Below, piece after piece: positions 24,198-32,877 of a stretch of 64,000 nt of DNA. Every line of letters starts with the position of its first letter. Within the stretch, counting starts at the first letter, position 1. The notes beneath the pieces were generated by a model. It was given only the letters and a program-made list of their open reading frames with translations, ran no database searches and was not told the origin of the DNA. The position numbers and the translations under genes are program-made. This stretch comes from Streptomyces sp. MUM 2J (GTDB lineage: Bacteria > Actinomycetota > Actinomycetes > Streptomycetales > Streptomycetaceae): positions 1 to 64,000 of the forward strand of contig NZ_JADWYM010000026.1 of assembly GCF_022414535.1 (NCBI RefSeq), given 5' to 3'.

Positions 24198-25226
24198 ATG
24201 GCGGTACGTGTGGCGGTGGCCGGGGCGAGCGGGTACGCGGGCGGTGAGGCCCTGCGCCTGCTCCTGGCCCACCCCGAGGTCGAGATCGGCGCCCTGACCG
24301 GCAACTCCAGCGCCGGGCAGAAGCTGGGCGCGCTCCAGCCGCACCTGCTGCCGCTGGCCGACCGGGTCCTGAGGGAGACCACCGCCGAGGTGCTCGCCGG
24401 CCACGACGTGGTCTTCCTCGCGCTGCCCCATGGTCAGTCCGCCGCCGTCGCCGAGCAACTCGGGCCGGACGTCCTCGTGGTCGACATGGGGGCCGACTTC
24501 CGGCTCAGGGACGCCGGCGACTGGGAGAGGTTCTACGGTTCCCCGCACGCCGGGACCTGGCCCTACGGACTTCCCGAACTGCCGGGTGCCCGCGCCGCGC
24601 TGGAGGGGTCCAAGCGCATCGCGGTGCCCGGTTGCTACCCGACGGCCGTGACGCTCGCCCTGTTCCCCGCGTACGCGGCGGGGCTCGCCCGGCCCGAGGC
24701 CGTGATCGTCGCCGCCTCCGGCACGTCCGGTGCGGGCAAGGCTCCCAAGCCCCACCTGCTGGGCAGCGAGGTCATGGGCTCCATGACGCCGTACGGCGTC
24801 GGCGGCGGTCACCGGCACACTCCCGAGATGATCCAGAACCTCAGTGGAGCGGCGGGGCGGCGGGTGTCGGTGTCGTTCACCCCGACCCTGGCCCCGATGC
24901 CGCGCGGGATCCTCGCGACCTGCACCGCCTCCGCCGTCGCCGGCACCACGTCGGAGAGCGTCCGCGCCGCCTACGAGAAGGCCTTCGCCGACGAGCCGTT
25001 CGTCCACCTGCTGCCCGAGGGCCAGTGGCCGACGACGGCGTCCGTCCACGGTTCCAACGCCGTTCAGGTGCAGGTCGCGTACGACGGCGCCGCGGACCGC
25101 ATCATCGCGATCAGCGCCATCGACAACCTGACCAAGGGCACCGCGGGCGGTGCCGTCCAGAGCATGAACATCGCCCTGGGACTCGACGAGACCACGGGGC
25201 TGTCCACGGTCGGAGTCGCACCGTGA
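24198..25226 (+). CDS. argC: N-acetyl-gamma-glutamyl-phosphate reductase
   Basis: The 342-aa protein has the N-terminal NADP-binding motif VAVAGASGYAGGEALRLL and the catalytic cysteine, about C146 in VPGCYPTAV, then GGHRHTPEM and TPTLAPMPRG, all diagnostic of ArgC. It reduces N-acetylglutamyl phosphate to the semialdehyde, the third step of arginine synthesis. The ATG at 24198 has GAGGAGGG upstream. It is the first gene of argCJBDR under the ARG-box promoter at 24145. Confidence 0.96.
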   Translation: MAVRVAVAGASGYAGGEALRLLLAHPEVEIGALTGNSSAGQKLGALQPHLLPLADRVLRETTAEVLAGHDVVFLALPHGQSAAVAEQLGPDVLVVDMGADFRLRDAGDWERFYGSPHAGTWPYGLPELPGARAALEGSKRIAVPGCYPTAVTLALFPAYAAGLARPEAVIVAASGTSGAGKAPKPHLLGSEVMGSMTPYGVGGGHRHTPEMIQNLSGAAGRRVSVSFTPTLAPMPRGILATCTASAVAGTTSESVRAAYEKAFADEPFVHLLPEGQWPTTASVHGSNAVQVQVAYDGAADRIIAISAIDNLTKGTAGGAVQSMNIALGLDETTGLSTVGVAP

Positions 25227-25341
25227 GCCGCGGGCGGCTCCCGGCGGCGGCCGGACCGGCCCCTGCGGCGACCGCGCCGCGGACGACGACGCAAGCCCCA
25301 CCGGCGCACCGCGCGGGCGGGGCGGAGAACGAGGAGATGCA

Positions 25342-26493
25342 GTGAGCGTCACGGCAGCGAAGGGATTCACGGCGTCGGGCATCGCCGCCGGGATCAAGGA
25401 GAACGGTAACCCCGACCTGGCCCTCGTGGTCAACAACGGGCCCCGCCGCGCCGCCGCGGCCGTCTTCACCTCCAACCGCGTGAAGGCCGCGCCGGTCCTG
25501 TGGTCCGAGCAGGTCGTCAGGAGCGGCCAGGTCTCGGCCGTCGTCCTCAACTCCGGCGGCGCCAACGCCTGCACCGGCCCCCAGGGCTTCCAGGACACCC
25601 ATGCCACCGCCGAGAAGGCCGCCGAGGTGCTCGGCCGGGGCGCCATCGAGATCGCCGTGTGCTCCACCGGCCTCATCGGCGTCCTGCTGCCCATGGACAA
25701 GGTCCTGGCGGGGGTCGGGACGGCCGCGGCCCAACTGTCCGAGCACGGTGGCGAGAAGGCCGCCATCGCCATCAAGACCACCGACACCGTCCACAAGACG
25801 TCCGTCGTGAGCGGGGACGGCTGGACCGTCGGCGGCATGGCCAAGGGCGCCGGCATGCTCGCGCCGGGCCTGGCCACCATGCTCGTGGTGCTCACCACCG
25901 ACGCCGACCTGGGCGGCGAGGCGCTGGACGACGCCCTCCGCGCGGCCACCAGGGTGACCTTCGACCGGGTCGACTCCGACGGCTGCATGTCCACCAACGA
26001 CACCGTTCTGCTGCTCGCCTCCGGCGCCTCCGGCATCGCTCCCGGGCAGGCCGAGTTCGCCGAGGCGGTACGGCGGGTCTGCGACGACCTCGGCCGGCAG
26101 CTCATCGGCGACGCCGAGGGCGCCAGCAAGGACATCAAGGTCGAGGTGGTCAACGCCGCGACCGAGGACGACGCCGTCGAGGTGGGCCGCTCCATCGCCC
26201 GCAACAACCTCCTCAAGTGCGCGGTCCACGGCGAGGACCCGAACTGGGGCCGCGTGCTCTCCGCGATCGGCACCACAGGGGCCGCCTTCGAGCCCGACCG
26301 GCTCAACGTCGCCATCAACGGCGTCTGGGTCTGCAAGAGCGGCTCCGTCGGGGAGGACCGGGAACTGGTCGACATGCGCTACCGCGAGGTGCACATCGTC
26401 GCCGACCTCGCCGCGGGCACCGAGACCGCGACGATCTGGACCAACGACCTCACCGCCGACTACGTCCACGAGAACAGCGCCTACTCCTCATGA
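25342..26493 (+). CDS. argJ: Bifunctional ornithine acetyltransferase / N-acetylglutamate synthase
   Basis: The 383-aa protein starts at a GTG after GAGGAG. Family marks include GFTASGIAAGIKENGNPDLALV, NSGGANACTGPQGFQDT, and the self-cleavage site AKGAGMLAPGLATMLVVLTTDA, where the threonine of ATML becomes the nucleophile of the beta chain. ArgJ recycles the acetyl group from N-acetylornithine to glutamate. A 115-bp gap separates it from argC, with no sign of an internal promoter; it overlaps argB by ATGA. Confidence 0.96.
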   Translation: MSVTAAKGFTASGIAAGIKENGNPDLALVVNNGPRRAAAAVFTSNRVKAAPVLWSEQVVRSGQVSAVVLNSGGANACTGPQGFQDTHATAEKAAEVLGRGAIEIAVCSTGLIGVLLPMDKVLAGVGTAAAQLSEHGGEKAAIAIKTTDTVHKTSVVSGDGWTVGGMAKGAGMLAPGLATMLVVLTTDADLGGEALDDALRAATRVTFDRVDSDGCMSTNDTVLLLASGASGIAPGQAEFAEAVRRVCDDLGRQLIGDAEGASKDIKVEVVNAATEDDAVEVGRSIARNNLLKCAVHGEDPNWGRVLSAIGTTGAAFEPDRLNVAINGVWVCKSGSVGEDRELVDMRYREVHIVADLAAGTETATIWTNDLTADYVHENSAYSS

Positions 26494-27413
26494 GCACTCG
26501 CAAGCACACGGCACTGCCCAAGGCCCAGACCCTCATCGAGGCGCTGCCCTGGCTGACCCGCCATCACGGCAGGACCGTCGTCATCAAGTTCGGCGGCAAC
26601 GCCATGGTGAACGAGGAACTGAAGGCCGCCTTCGCCCAGGACGTCGTCTTCCTGCGCCATGCCGGTCTCAAGCCGGTCGTCGTGCACGGCGGCGGCCCGC
26701 AGATCAGCGCCGCCCTCGACCGTCACGGCATCGTCAGCGAGTTCAAGGCCGGGCTGCGGGTCACCACCGAGGACGCCATGGACGTCGTGCGGATGGTGCT
26801 GGCCGGGCAGGTGCAGCGCGAGCTGGTCGGGCTGCTCAACCAGCACGGCCCCCTGGCCGTCGGGCTGACCGGCGAGGACGCGCACACCATCACCGCTGTC
26901 AAGCACCGGCCGGAGATCGACGGCGAGCCGGTCGACATCGGCCGGGTCGGCGAGATCACCGAGATCGACACGGGCGCGATCGAGGCCCTGCTGGCCGACG
27001 GCAGGATCCCCGTGGTGTCCTCGATCGCCCGCTCCCAGGACGACGGGCACGTCTACAACGTCAACGCCGACACCGCGGCGGCCGCCCTCGCAGCAGCCCT
27101 GGGAGCCGAGACCCTGATGGTCCTCACCGATGTCGAGGGCCTCTACGAGGACTGGCCCCGCTCCGACGAGGTGATCAGCCGTCTCACCGCCTCCCAGCTG
27201 GAGAAACTGCTGCCGGAGCTGAGCTCCGGAATGGCCCCGAAGATGGAGGGGTGCCTGCACGCCGTCCGCAACGGCGTGCGCACCGCCCGCGTCATCGACG
27301 GCCGTGTCCAGCACTCGATCCTGCTGGAGATCTTCACCGATGAGGGCATCGGCACGATGGTCGTGCCCGACGAGACCACGGCCGCCGTACCGGCCACACA
27401 GGGGGAGTCATGA
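26490..27413 (+). CDS. argB: Acetylglutamate kinase
   Basis: The 307-aa protein has the amino-acid-kinase motifs VVIKFGGNAMV, PVVVHGGGPQISAAL, VGEITEIDTGAIEALL and MVLTDVEGLYEDWP, plus the C-terminal SGMAPKMEGCLHAVRNGVRTARVIDGR. It phosphorylates N-acetylglutamate and is the usual point of arginine feedback control. Start and stop overlap argJ and argD by ATGA, so the genes are translationally coupled. Confidence 0.96.
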   Translation: MSTRKHTALPKAQTLIEALPWLTRHHGRTVVIKFGGNAMVNEELKAAFAQDVVFLRHAGLKPVVVHGGGPQISAALDRHGIVSEFKAGLRVTTEDAMDVVRMVLAGQVQRELVGLLNQHGPLAVGLTGEDAHTITAVKHRPEIDGEPVDIGRVGEITEIDTGAIEALLADGRIPVVSSIARSQDDGHVYNVNADTAAAALAAALGAETLMVLTDVEGLYEDWPRSDEVISRLTASQLEKLLPELSSGMAPKMEGCLHAVRNGVRTARVIDGRVQHSILLEIFTDEGIGTMVVPDETTAAVPATQGES

Positions 27414-28594
27414 GCAACCGGGAACTGACCGAGCGGTGGCAGGGCGCGCTCATGGACAACTACGGCACCCCGCGGCTGCCCCTGGTGCGGGGCGCCGGCA
27501 CCACGGTGTGGGACGCCGACGGCCGCGCCTACGCCGACTACGTCGGCGGCATCGCCACCAACGCCCTGGGGCACGCCCACCCGGCCGTCGTCGAGGCCGT
27601 CAGCCGCCAGATCGGCTCCCTCGGCCACATCTCCAACCTGTTCCTGGCCGAGCCCACCGTCGCCCTCGCCGAGCGGCTGCTCCAGCTCTTCGGCCGGGAG
27701 GGCCGGGTCTTCTTCTGCAACTCCGGCGCCGAGGCCAACGAGGCCGCGTTCAAGATCGGCCGGCTCACCGGCCGGACCCACATGGTCGCCACCACCGGCG
27801 GTTTCCACGGCCGCACCATGGGTGCCCTCGCGCTCACCGGCCAGCCCGCGAAGCAGGAGCCCTTCCGGCCGCTGCCCGGCGACGTCACCCACGTGCCCTA
27901 CGGTGACGCGCAGGCGCTGGCCGCGGCGGTGACGGAGGAGACGGCCCTGGTGGTCATCGAGCCGATCCAGGGCGAGAACGGCGTCGTGGTCCCGCCGGCC
28001 GGCTATCTGAAGGCGGCCCGTGCGATCACCGCCGCCACCGGCGCCCTGCTGGTGCTCGACGAGGTGCAGACCGGCGTCGGCCGCACCGGGCACTGGTTCG
28101 CGTACCAGGCCCACGAGGGTGTGCTGCCCGACGTCGTCACCCTCGCCAAGCAGCTCGGCGGCGGACTGCCGCTCGGCGCGACCGTCGCCTTCGGCCGGGC
28201 CGCCGAGCTGCTCCGGCCCGGCCAGCACGGCACCACCTTCGGCGGGAACCCCGTCGCCTGCGCCGCCGGGCTCGCCGTCCTCGACACCATCGCGGGCGAC
28301 AGCCTGCTGGAGAACGTCAAGGCGCGGGGCGAGAAGCTGCGTGAGGGAATCGAGGGCCTCGGCCACCCGCTGGTCGATGGTGTGCGGGGTGCCGGCCTGC
28401 TCCTGGGTATCGTGCTCACCGGGCCGCACGCGCAGCAGGTGCAGCAGGCGGCCCAGGAGGCCGGTTTCCTGGTGAACGCGCCCGCCCCCGACGTCGTGCG
28501 GCTCATGCCGGCGCTGAATCTCGGCGACGACGCGGTGGACGCCTTCCTCGGGGCGCTGCCCGGCATCCTGGACGTGGCCGACGGGGACGGATGA
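27410..28594 (+). CDS. argD: Acetylornithine aminotransferase
   Basis: The 394-aa class III PLP aminotransferase has VGGIATNALGHAHP, FFCNSGAEANEAAFK, LVLDEVQTGVGRTGHWFAYQ and the cofactor lysine, about K247 in TLAKQLGGGLPLGA. It converts N-acetylglutamate semialdehyde to N-acetylornithine. The ATGA overlap with argB and the 19-bp gap to argR indicate one operon. Confidence 0.95.
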   Translation: MSNRELTERWQGALMDNYGTPRLPLVRGAGTTVWDADGRAYADYVGGIATNALGHAHPAVVEAVSRQIGSLGHISNLFLAEPTVALAERLLQLFGREGRVFFCNSGAEANEAAFKIGRLTGRTHMVATTGGFHGRTMGALALTGQPAKQEPFRPLPGDVTHVPYGDAQALAAAVTEETALVVIEPIQGENGVVVPPAGYLKAARAITAATGALLVLDEVQTGVGRTGHWFAYQAHEGVLPDVVTLAKQLGGGLPLGATVAFGRAAELLRPGQHGTTFGGNPVACAAGLAVLDTIAGDSLLENVKARGEKLREGIEGLGHPLVDGVRGAGLLLGIVLTGPHAQQVQQAAQEAGFLVNAPAPDVVRLMPALNLGDDAVDAFLGALPGILDVADGDG

Positions 28595-28613
28595 TCCGGA
28601 GATTGAGACGACG

Positions 28614-29153
28614 ATGAGCCAGGCGCAGGACCACGAGCAGACCTCCGGGCCCGCCGTGCCGCAGACCCGCACCGCCCGCCACCGCCGGATCGTGGACATC
28701 CTCAACCGGCAGCCGGTGCGCAGTCAGAGCCAGTTGGCCAAGCTGCTGGCCGACGACGGGCTGAGCGTGACACAGGCGACCCTCTCCCGGGACCTGGACG
28801 AGCTGAACGCGGTGAAGATCCGCAACACCGACGGCGATCTCATCTACGCGGTGCCGAGCGAGGGGGGGTTCCGCACGCCGCGGGCGCCGCTGGGCGGGTC
28901 GGCGAAGGAGGAGCGGATGCGCCGCCTGTCGCAGGAGCTGCTGATCTCGGCCGAGGCCTCCGCCAACCTGGTGGTGCTGCGGACCCCGCCCGGGGCCGCC
29001 CAGTTCCTGGCCTCGGCCATCGACCAGGCCGAGCTGCAGGACATCCTGGGGACGATCGCCGGCGACGACACACTGCTGCTGATCAGCCGCGATCCGAGCG
29101 GCGGGCAGGCCCTGGCGGACCACCTGCTGCGGCTGGCCCAGAACGGACACTGA
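28614..29153 (+). CDS. argR: Arginine repressor
   Basis: The 179-aa protein has an N-terminal winged helix (RHRRIVDILNRQPVRSQSQLAKLLADDGLSVTQATLSRDLDELNAVKIRN, about 22-75) and the C-terminal arginine-binding oligomerisation domain with IDQAELQDILGTIAGDDTLLLISR, typical of ArgR. It forms hexamers that bind ARG boxes when arginine is high, including those at argC (24145) and argH (37363). GGAG precedes the ATG. It is the last gene of the operon and converges on apbE. Confidence 0.95.
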   Translation: MSQAQDHEQTSGPAVPQTRTARHRRIVDILNRQPVRSQSQLAKLLADDGLSVTQATLSRDLDELNAVKIRNTDGDLIYAVPSEGGFRTPRAPLGGSAKEERMRRLSQELLISAEASANLVVLRTPPGAAQFLASAIDQAELQDILGTIAGDDTLLLISRDPSGGQALADHLLRLAQNGH

Positions 29154-29338
29154 GGCACCGCGCGGGCCACGCCGCCACCGGCCCGCACCCTCCCCGGCGG
29201 TCGCCCGGCGGCCCTCCGCCGTCCCCGCACGCGCGACGGCCGGGAGGAGGCCGGGCGCGTGGCGACGCGGTACCGGCCCGCCCGGCCCGGGCTCGCGGGT
29301 CGGCCCGCCCGGCCCAGCCGTGCCGCCCGCACGGCCGC

Positions 29339-30139
29339 TCAGCCCAGTCGCGCCGCCAACCCGTCCGTGCACCGCACCTCGTCACCCGCGGTGATGAGCA
29401 GCGCCTCCACGTCCGGCAGGGACTCCAGCCACGTCAGCCCGGCCCGCGACCCCATCGCGAACGCCGCGGTAGCCCAGCAGTCCACCCAGGTCAGAGAGGG
29501 ACCCACGACGGTCACCGCCACCAGGTCCGTCACGGCGGACCGCCCGGTGCGCGGGTCGACGATATGGGCGCCCCGCTCCGCCGTACCCGACGTGGCGACG
29601 GCCAGCCGGTCGACGCCCGCCGCGGAGATCACCGCTGCCAGCCCGCCCGGCCGGAGCGGGTCGGCGATGCCGACGCGCCATGGGCGCCCGGGCCCCGGCA
29701 TCCCGGCCATCTGGACGTCCCCGCCGCCGTTGACGCTGACGCCGGCGGCGCCGGCCGCCATCAGCGCCCCCGCCGCCCGCTCGGCCGCCCAGCCCTTGAC
29801 GATGCCCGTCGGGTCGAGGCGGCCGGCATAGCGACGGCTGAACCAGCCGTCGCTGGCCCGCTCGGCCTCGGCGGCCAGTTCCAGCACGTCGGCGACCTCG
29901 GGGTCGCACTCCTCCGCGGTCAGTTCACCGCGGGCCAGCCGGGAGATCTGGCTGTCCTCCCGATAGGTGCTGAACACCTCGTCGACGCGGTGCAGTTCGG
30001 CGACCGCCTCGTCGAGGGCGGCCCCTACCGCGTTTGGATCCCCGCCGCGGACGTCGAAGGAGAAGACCGTCCCCATGACCTCCTCCGCCCGGCGTACCGC
30101 GGCGGGAGCCTCTTCCGAACCCTCCACCGGCTCAGCCAC
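29339..30139 (-). CDS. apbE: FAD:protein FMN transferase (ApbE)
   Basis: The 266-aa protein carries ApbE family marks: EEVMGTVFSFDV, VDEVFSTYREDSQISRLARG, PTGIVKGWAAERAAGAL, VSVNGGGDVQ, and SGTAERGAHIVDPRTG, with a metal site in the C-terminal block. Such enzymes attach FMN covalently to a Thr in the sequence SGAT of target proteins. The two flavoprotein genes of this cluster carry exactly that motif, so they are the probable substrates. No signal peptide or lipobox is evident at its N-terminus. The GTG at 30139 overlaps the preceding gene's stop by 8 bp. Confidence 0.88.
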   Translation of the reverse strand: MAEPVEGSEEAPAAVRRAEEVMGTVFSFDVRGGDPNAVGAALDEAVAELHRVDEVFSTYREDSQISRLARGELTAEECDPEVADVLELAAEAERASDGWFSRRYAGRLDPTGIVKGWAAERAAGALMAAGAAGVSVNGGGDVQMAGMPGPGRPWRVGIADPLRPGGLAAVISAAGVDRLAVATSGTAERGAHIVDPRTGRSAVTDLVAVTVVGPSLTWVDCWATAAFAMGSRAGLTWLESLPDVEALLITAGDEVRCTDGLAARLG

Positions 30140-30905
30140 CGACCCGGTCCAGCGCCGACTGGAGCGACTGCCGGTACCCGGCACTCGTGTACGTCGCCCC
30201 GGAGACCGCCTCGATGTCCGCGTTGCCGGCCGCGACGGCCTCCCGGCCGAGCCGGGGCAGTGCGTCGGCGCTGATCTGGCCGCTGCGCCCGCCCTGCGGC
30301 GCCTGGACGGCCTCGGCCCGGGTGATCCTGCCGCCGCTGACGGTGACGCGGACCTGCACGGGGCCGTACTGGGTCCGCGCCACGTCGCCGGTCACGGTCC
30401 GGGCGGTGGCCGAGGCGCCACCGGAACCGTTCGAGCCGGCCGGACCTTCCGTCTTCGCCCGGTCCAGCGCGGACTGCAACGACTGCCGGTACCCGGCGCT
30501 CGTGTACGTCGCCCCGGAGACCGCGTCGATCTGCGCGCTCTGCGCCGCGACCGCCTCCTGGTTGAGCCGGGGGACCGCCATTGCCGAGATCTGGTCGCTG
30601 CGCCCGCCCCGGGGCGCCTTGACGGCCTCGGCCTCGGTGATCCTGCCGCCGCTCATCGTGATGCGGACCTGTACCGTCCCGTACTGGGTCCGGGCGGCCT
30701 CGCCGGTGACCGTGCCGCTGCCGACGGCCCGGGCGCCGCCCTGCGGCGACTCCTGCGCCGTGGCCGTCGCCTGCGGCAGCGCCCCGCCCGCCGCCTGTGC
30801 GGAGGACGGGCCGGACACCGGCTTCAACGACAGCAGCAGCACGATCCCGGACACGGTGGCCGCGGTCGTGAGCACGACGCGCCGCACGGGGTGACTCTTC
30901 CTCAT
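30132..30905 (-). CDS. Tandem FMN-binding domain protein
   Basis: The 257-aa protein begins with a membrane anchor (MRKSHPVRRVVLTTAATVSG, hydrophobic to about residue 30), a Thr/Ala/Gln linker, and two FMN-binding domains of the NqrC/RnfG type (about 55-145 and 170-255). Each domain ends with the same signature VSGATYTSAGYRQSLQSALDR, whose SGAT threonine is the ApbE attachment site. Two flavins in series could relay electrons outside the membrane. It starts after GGGAGCG and lies between a ferric-reductase-like gene and apbE. Confidence 0.85.
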   Translation of the reverse strand: MRKSHPVRRVVLTTAATVSGIVLLLSLKPVSGPSSAQAAGGALPQATATAQESPQGGARAVGSGTVTGEAARTQYGTVQVRITMSGGRITEAEAVKAPRGGRSDQISAMAVPRLNQEAVAAQSAQIDAVSGATYTSAGYRQSLQSALDRAKTEGPAGSNGSGGASATARTVTGDVARTQYGPVQVRVTVSGGRITRAEAVQAPQGGRSGQISADALPRLGREAVAAGNADIEAVSGATYTSAGYRQSLQSALDRVGG

Positions 30906-30960
30906 CGCTCCCACAGCTCCTGAAGACCGCATTCGACGCGGTGTGGTGACGGTCTGCCGC

Positions 30961-32343
30961 TCACATGGCGAACGACTCGTGATGGATGCGGCGGGCCGGG
31001 ACGCCGGCGCCGCGCAGGGCTTCGTAGACCGACTGCGCGAAACCGGGTGGCCCGCACATGAACACGTCATGCTCGTCGATGTCGGGCAGCTTCTGGCGCA
31101 GCCGCTCCGCCGAGATGTCGGGGCGTGCCCCGTCCGGGCTGTTGACCGCGTACATCAGCCGCGCCCCGCGCTCGTCGGCGATCGAGGCCAGCTCGTCCCA
31201 CAGCGCCAGGTCCTGGGTGCTGTTGGCCCGGTACAGCAGCGTCAGGTCCCCCGAGGCCGCCGGCAGCGTCTCGAACAGCGCCCGCATCGGCGTGATGCCG
31301 ACCCCGCCCGCGACCAGCAGCACCTTGCCGCGGCTGCGGCGCCCGGCGGTCAGCGCACCGTAGGGGCCCTCGGCCCACACGCGTGTGCCGGGCTCCAGCT
31401 CCCGCAGCCGGGCGCTGTGGTCGCCGATCGCCTTCACCGTGATCCGCAGCACGTCCGGGCGCGGCGCCGCCGACAGCGAGTACGGGTGCGAGCTGAACCG
31501 CATGCCCGGGGCCAGGAACCGCCAGCGGAAGAAGTGCCCGGCCTCCGCGCCCATCCGGTGCAGCCGCCTCCCGCCGATCAGCACCGACACGATGCCCGGC
31601 GTCTCCTCGATCACCGCCTCGACCCGCATGCGGTGACGCAGGTTCAGCCGGATCGGCGTCAGCACGCGGAACCACAGCATCAGCGCGGTGACGGAGCCGT
31701 AGAGGCCGTACCAGAACGTCTTGGCGACGGGCTCGACGGCGAAGTCGTTGCCCGTGCTGATCTGGTGCCAGAACGTCAGGAACACCGCCGCGTACGTCAG
31801 CAGGTGGATGTGGTACCAGGCGTCGTACGGCAGCAGGCGGCGGATGCCGCCGACCGAGACCAGGCCGATGACGAGCAGCAGGCCGGTGCCGAGGGCCGCC
31901 TTGCCCATGTCCGGCAACTGCTCGACCGAGTTGATCGTCTGCCGGACGATGTCGCCGAGCGACCGGCCCTGCTGGAGCGCGTAGCCCCACATGGTCAGGA
32001 AGACGTGCGCGAGCACCAGGCAGATCGTGTACCGGCCGGTCATCGCGTGCCAGCGGGCCACCCGGTCCGAGCCCACCCGCCGCTCCAGCGCCGGCACACG
32101 GGCCATCTGGAGCACCACCAGCGCCATGAGGTAGCCGGCGAGAAGCCCGGTGATGCGCCCCGCGTTGAGGACCCTGCCGGTGTCGTCCGCGATGGACGGA
32201 GTGTTCCGCCACCACAGCCACAGGACGCCCGCGGCGCCCGCCCACACGGCGAGCACCAGCGGAACGGCGGGGCTGCGCCGCGGGCGGATGCGGCGCATCG
32301 TCTGGCGGCGGGCGGCACGGCCGCCGGCGAGTGTGGTGGTCAC
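30961..32343 (-). CDS. Ferric-reductase-like flavocytochrome (second copy)
   Basis: The 460-aa protein has an N-terminal membrane domain of about six helices with heme-ligand histidines (VARWHAMTGRYTICLVLAHVFLTMWGY; WYHIHLLTYAAVFLTFWHQI). The C-terminal ferredoxin-NADP-reductase-like domain carries FAD motif SHPYSLSAAP, pyridine-nucleotide motif LLVAGGVGITPMRALFE and DVFMCGPPGFAQ. It would pass electrons from cytosolic NAD(P)H across the membrane. The GTG start at 32343 follows GGAGGAACC. It sits between the single- and double-domain FMN-binding genes and is about the same length as its paralogue at 32878. Confidence 0.88.
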   Translation of the reverse strand: MTTTLAGGRAARRQTMRRIRPRRSPAVPLVLAVWAGAAGVLWLWWRNTPSIADDTGRVLNAGRITGLLAGYLMALVVLQMARVPALERRVGSDRVARWHAMTGRYTICLVLAHVFLTMWGYALQQGRSLGDIVRQTINSVEQLPDMGKAALGTGLLLVIGLVSVGGIRRLLPYDAWYHIHLLTYAAVFLTFWHQISTGNDFAVEPVAKTFWYGLYGSVTALMLWFRVLTPIRLNLRHRMRVEAVIEETPGIVSVLIGGRRLHRMGAEAGHFFRWRFLAPGMRFSSHPYSLSAAPRPDVLRITVKAIGDHSARLRELEPGTRVWAEGPYGALTAGRRSRGKVLLVAGGVGITPMRALFETLPAASGDLTLLYRANSTQDLALWDELASIADERGARLMYAVNSPDGARPDISAERLRQKLPDIDEHDVFMCGPPGFAQSVYEALRGAGVPARRIHHESFAM

Positions 32344-32402
32344 GGTTCCTCCGTGGGGACGGGACCCTTGGCCCACAGGTACGTGCCACGCCACGGGAGT
32401 GT

Positions 32403-32867
32403 TCAGAGCCCCACCGAGTCCAGGGCGGACTGGAGCGAGCGGCGGTATCCGTCGCTCGTGTACGTCGCCCCCGACACCGTGTCGATGTTCGCGCTCTGCG
32501 CGGCGAGCGCCTCACGGCGCAGCTGGGGGATGGCGTAGCTGCTGATCTCCTGGTCGCGGCGGTTCTCCGTCGGATAGGTGACCGCGGTGACCTCGGTCAG
32601 TTTCCCGTCCTGGATGGTGATGCGCACCTGGACCGGGCCCCAGCGGGTGTCGACCGAGTCGCCGGTGACGGTCCGGGTGCCGGTGGTGCCGGTGGTGCCG
32701 CCCGAACCGGCCGCGCTGCTGGAGCTGGTGGTCGGCGCGGGGGCGCCGACGGCCAGGGCCGGAGTCGTGTGCGGCTTCAGCGACAGCAGCAGTACCACCC
32801 CGGAGACGGTGGCGGCACTCGCCAGCACGATCCGGCGCAGCGGGCGGCTCTTCCTCAATGCGTGCAC
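32403..32867 (-). CDS. FMN-binding domain protein (single domain)
   Basis: The 154-aa protein has an N-terminal anchor (LRKSRPLRRIVLASAATVSG), a Ser/Thr/Gly-rich linker and one FMN-binding domain ending VSGATYTSDGYRRSLQSALDS. It closely resembles the 257-aa neighbour, so one of the two arose by duplication. A GTG at 32867 is used here; a TTG at 32858 aligns exactly with the neighbour's MRKS start and could be the true one. It lies 10 bp after the stop of the 450-aa reductase gene, indicating one operon. Confidence 0.85.
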   Translation of the reverse strand: MHALRKSRPLRRIVLASAATVSGVVLLLSLKPHTTPALAVGAPAPTTSSSSAAGSGGTTGTTGTRTVTGDSVDTRWGPVQVRITIQDGKLTEVTAVTYPTENRRDQEISSYAIPQLRREALAAQSANIDTVSGATYTSDGYRRSLQSALDSVGL

Positions 32868-32877
32868 GGGTACGACC

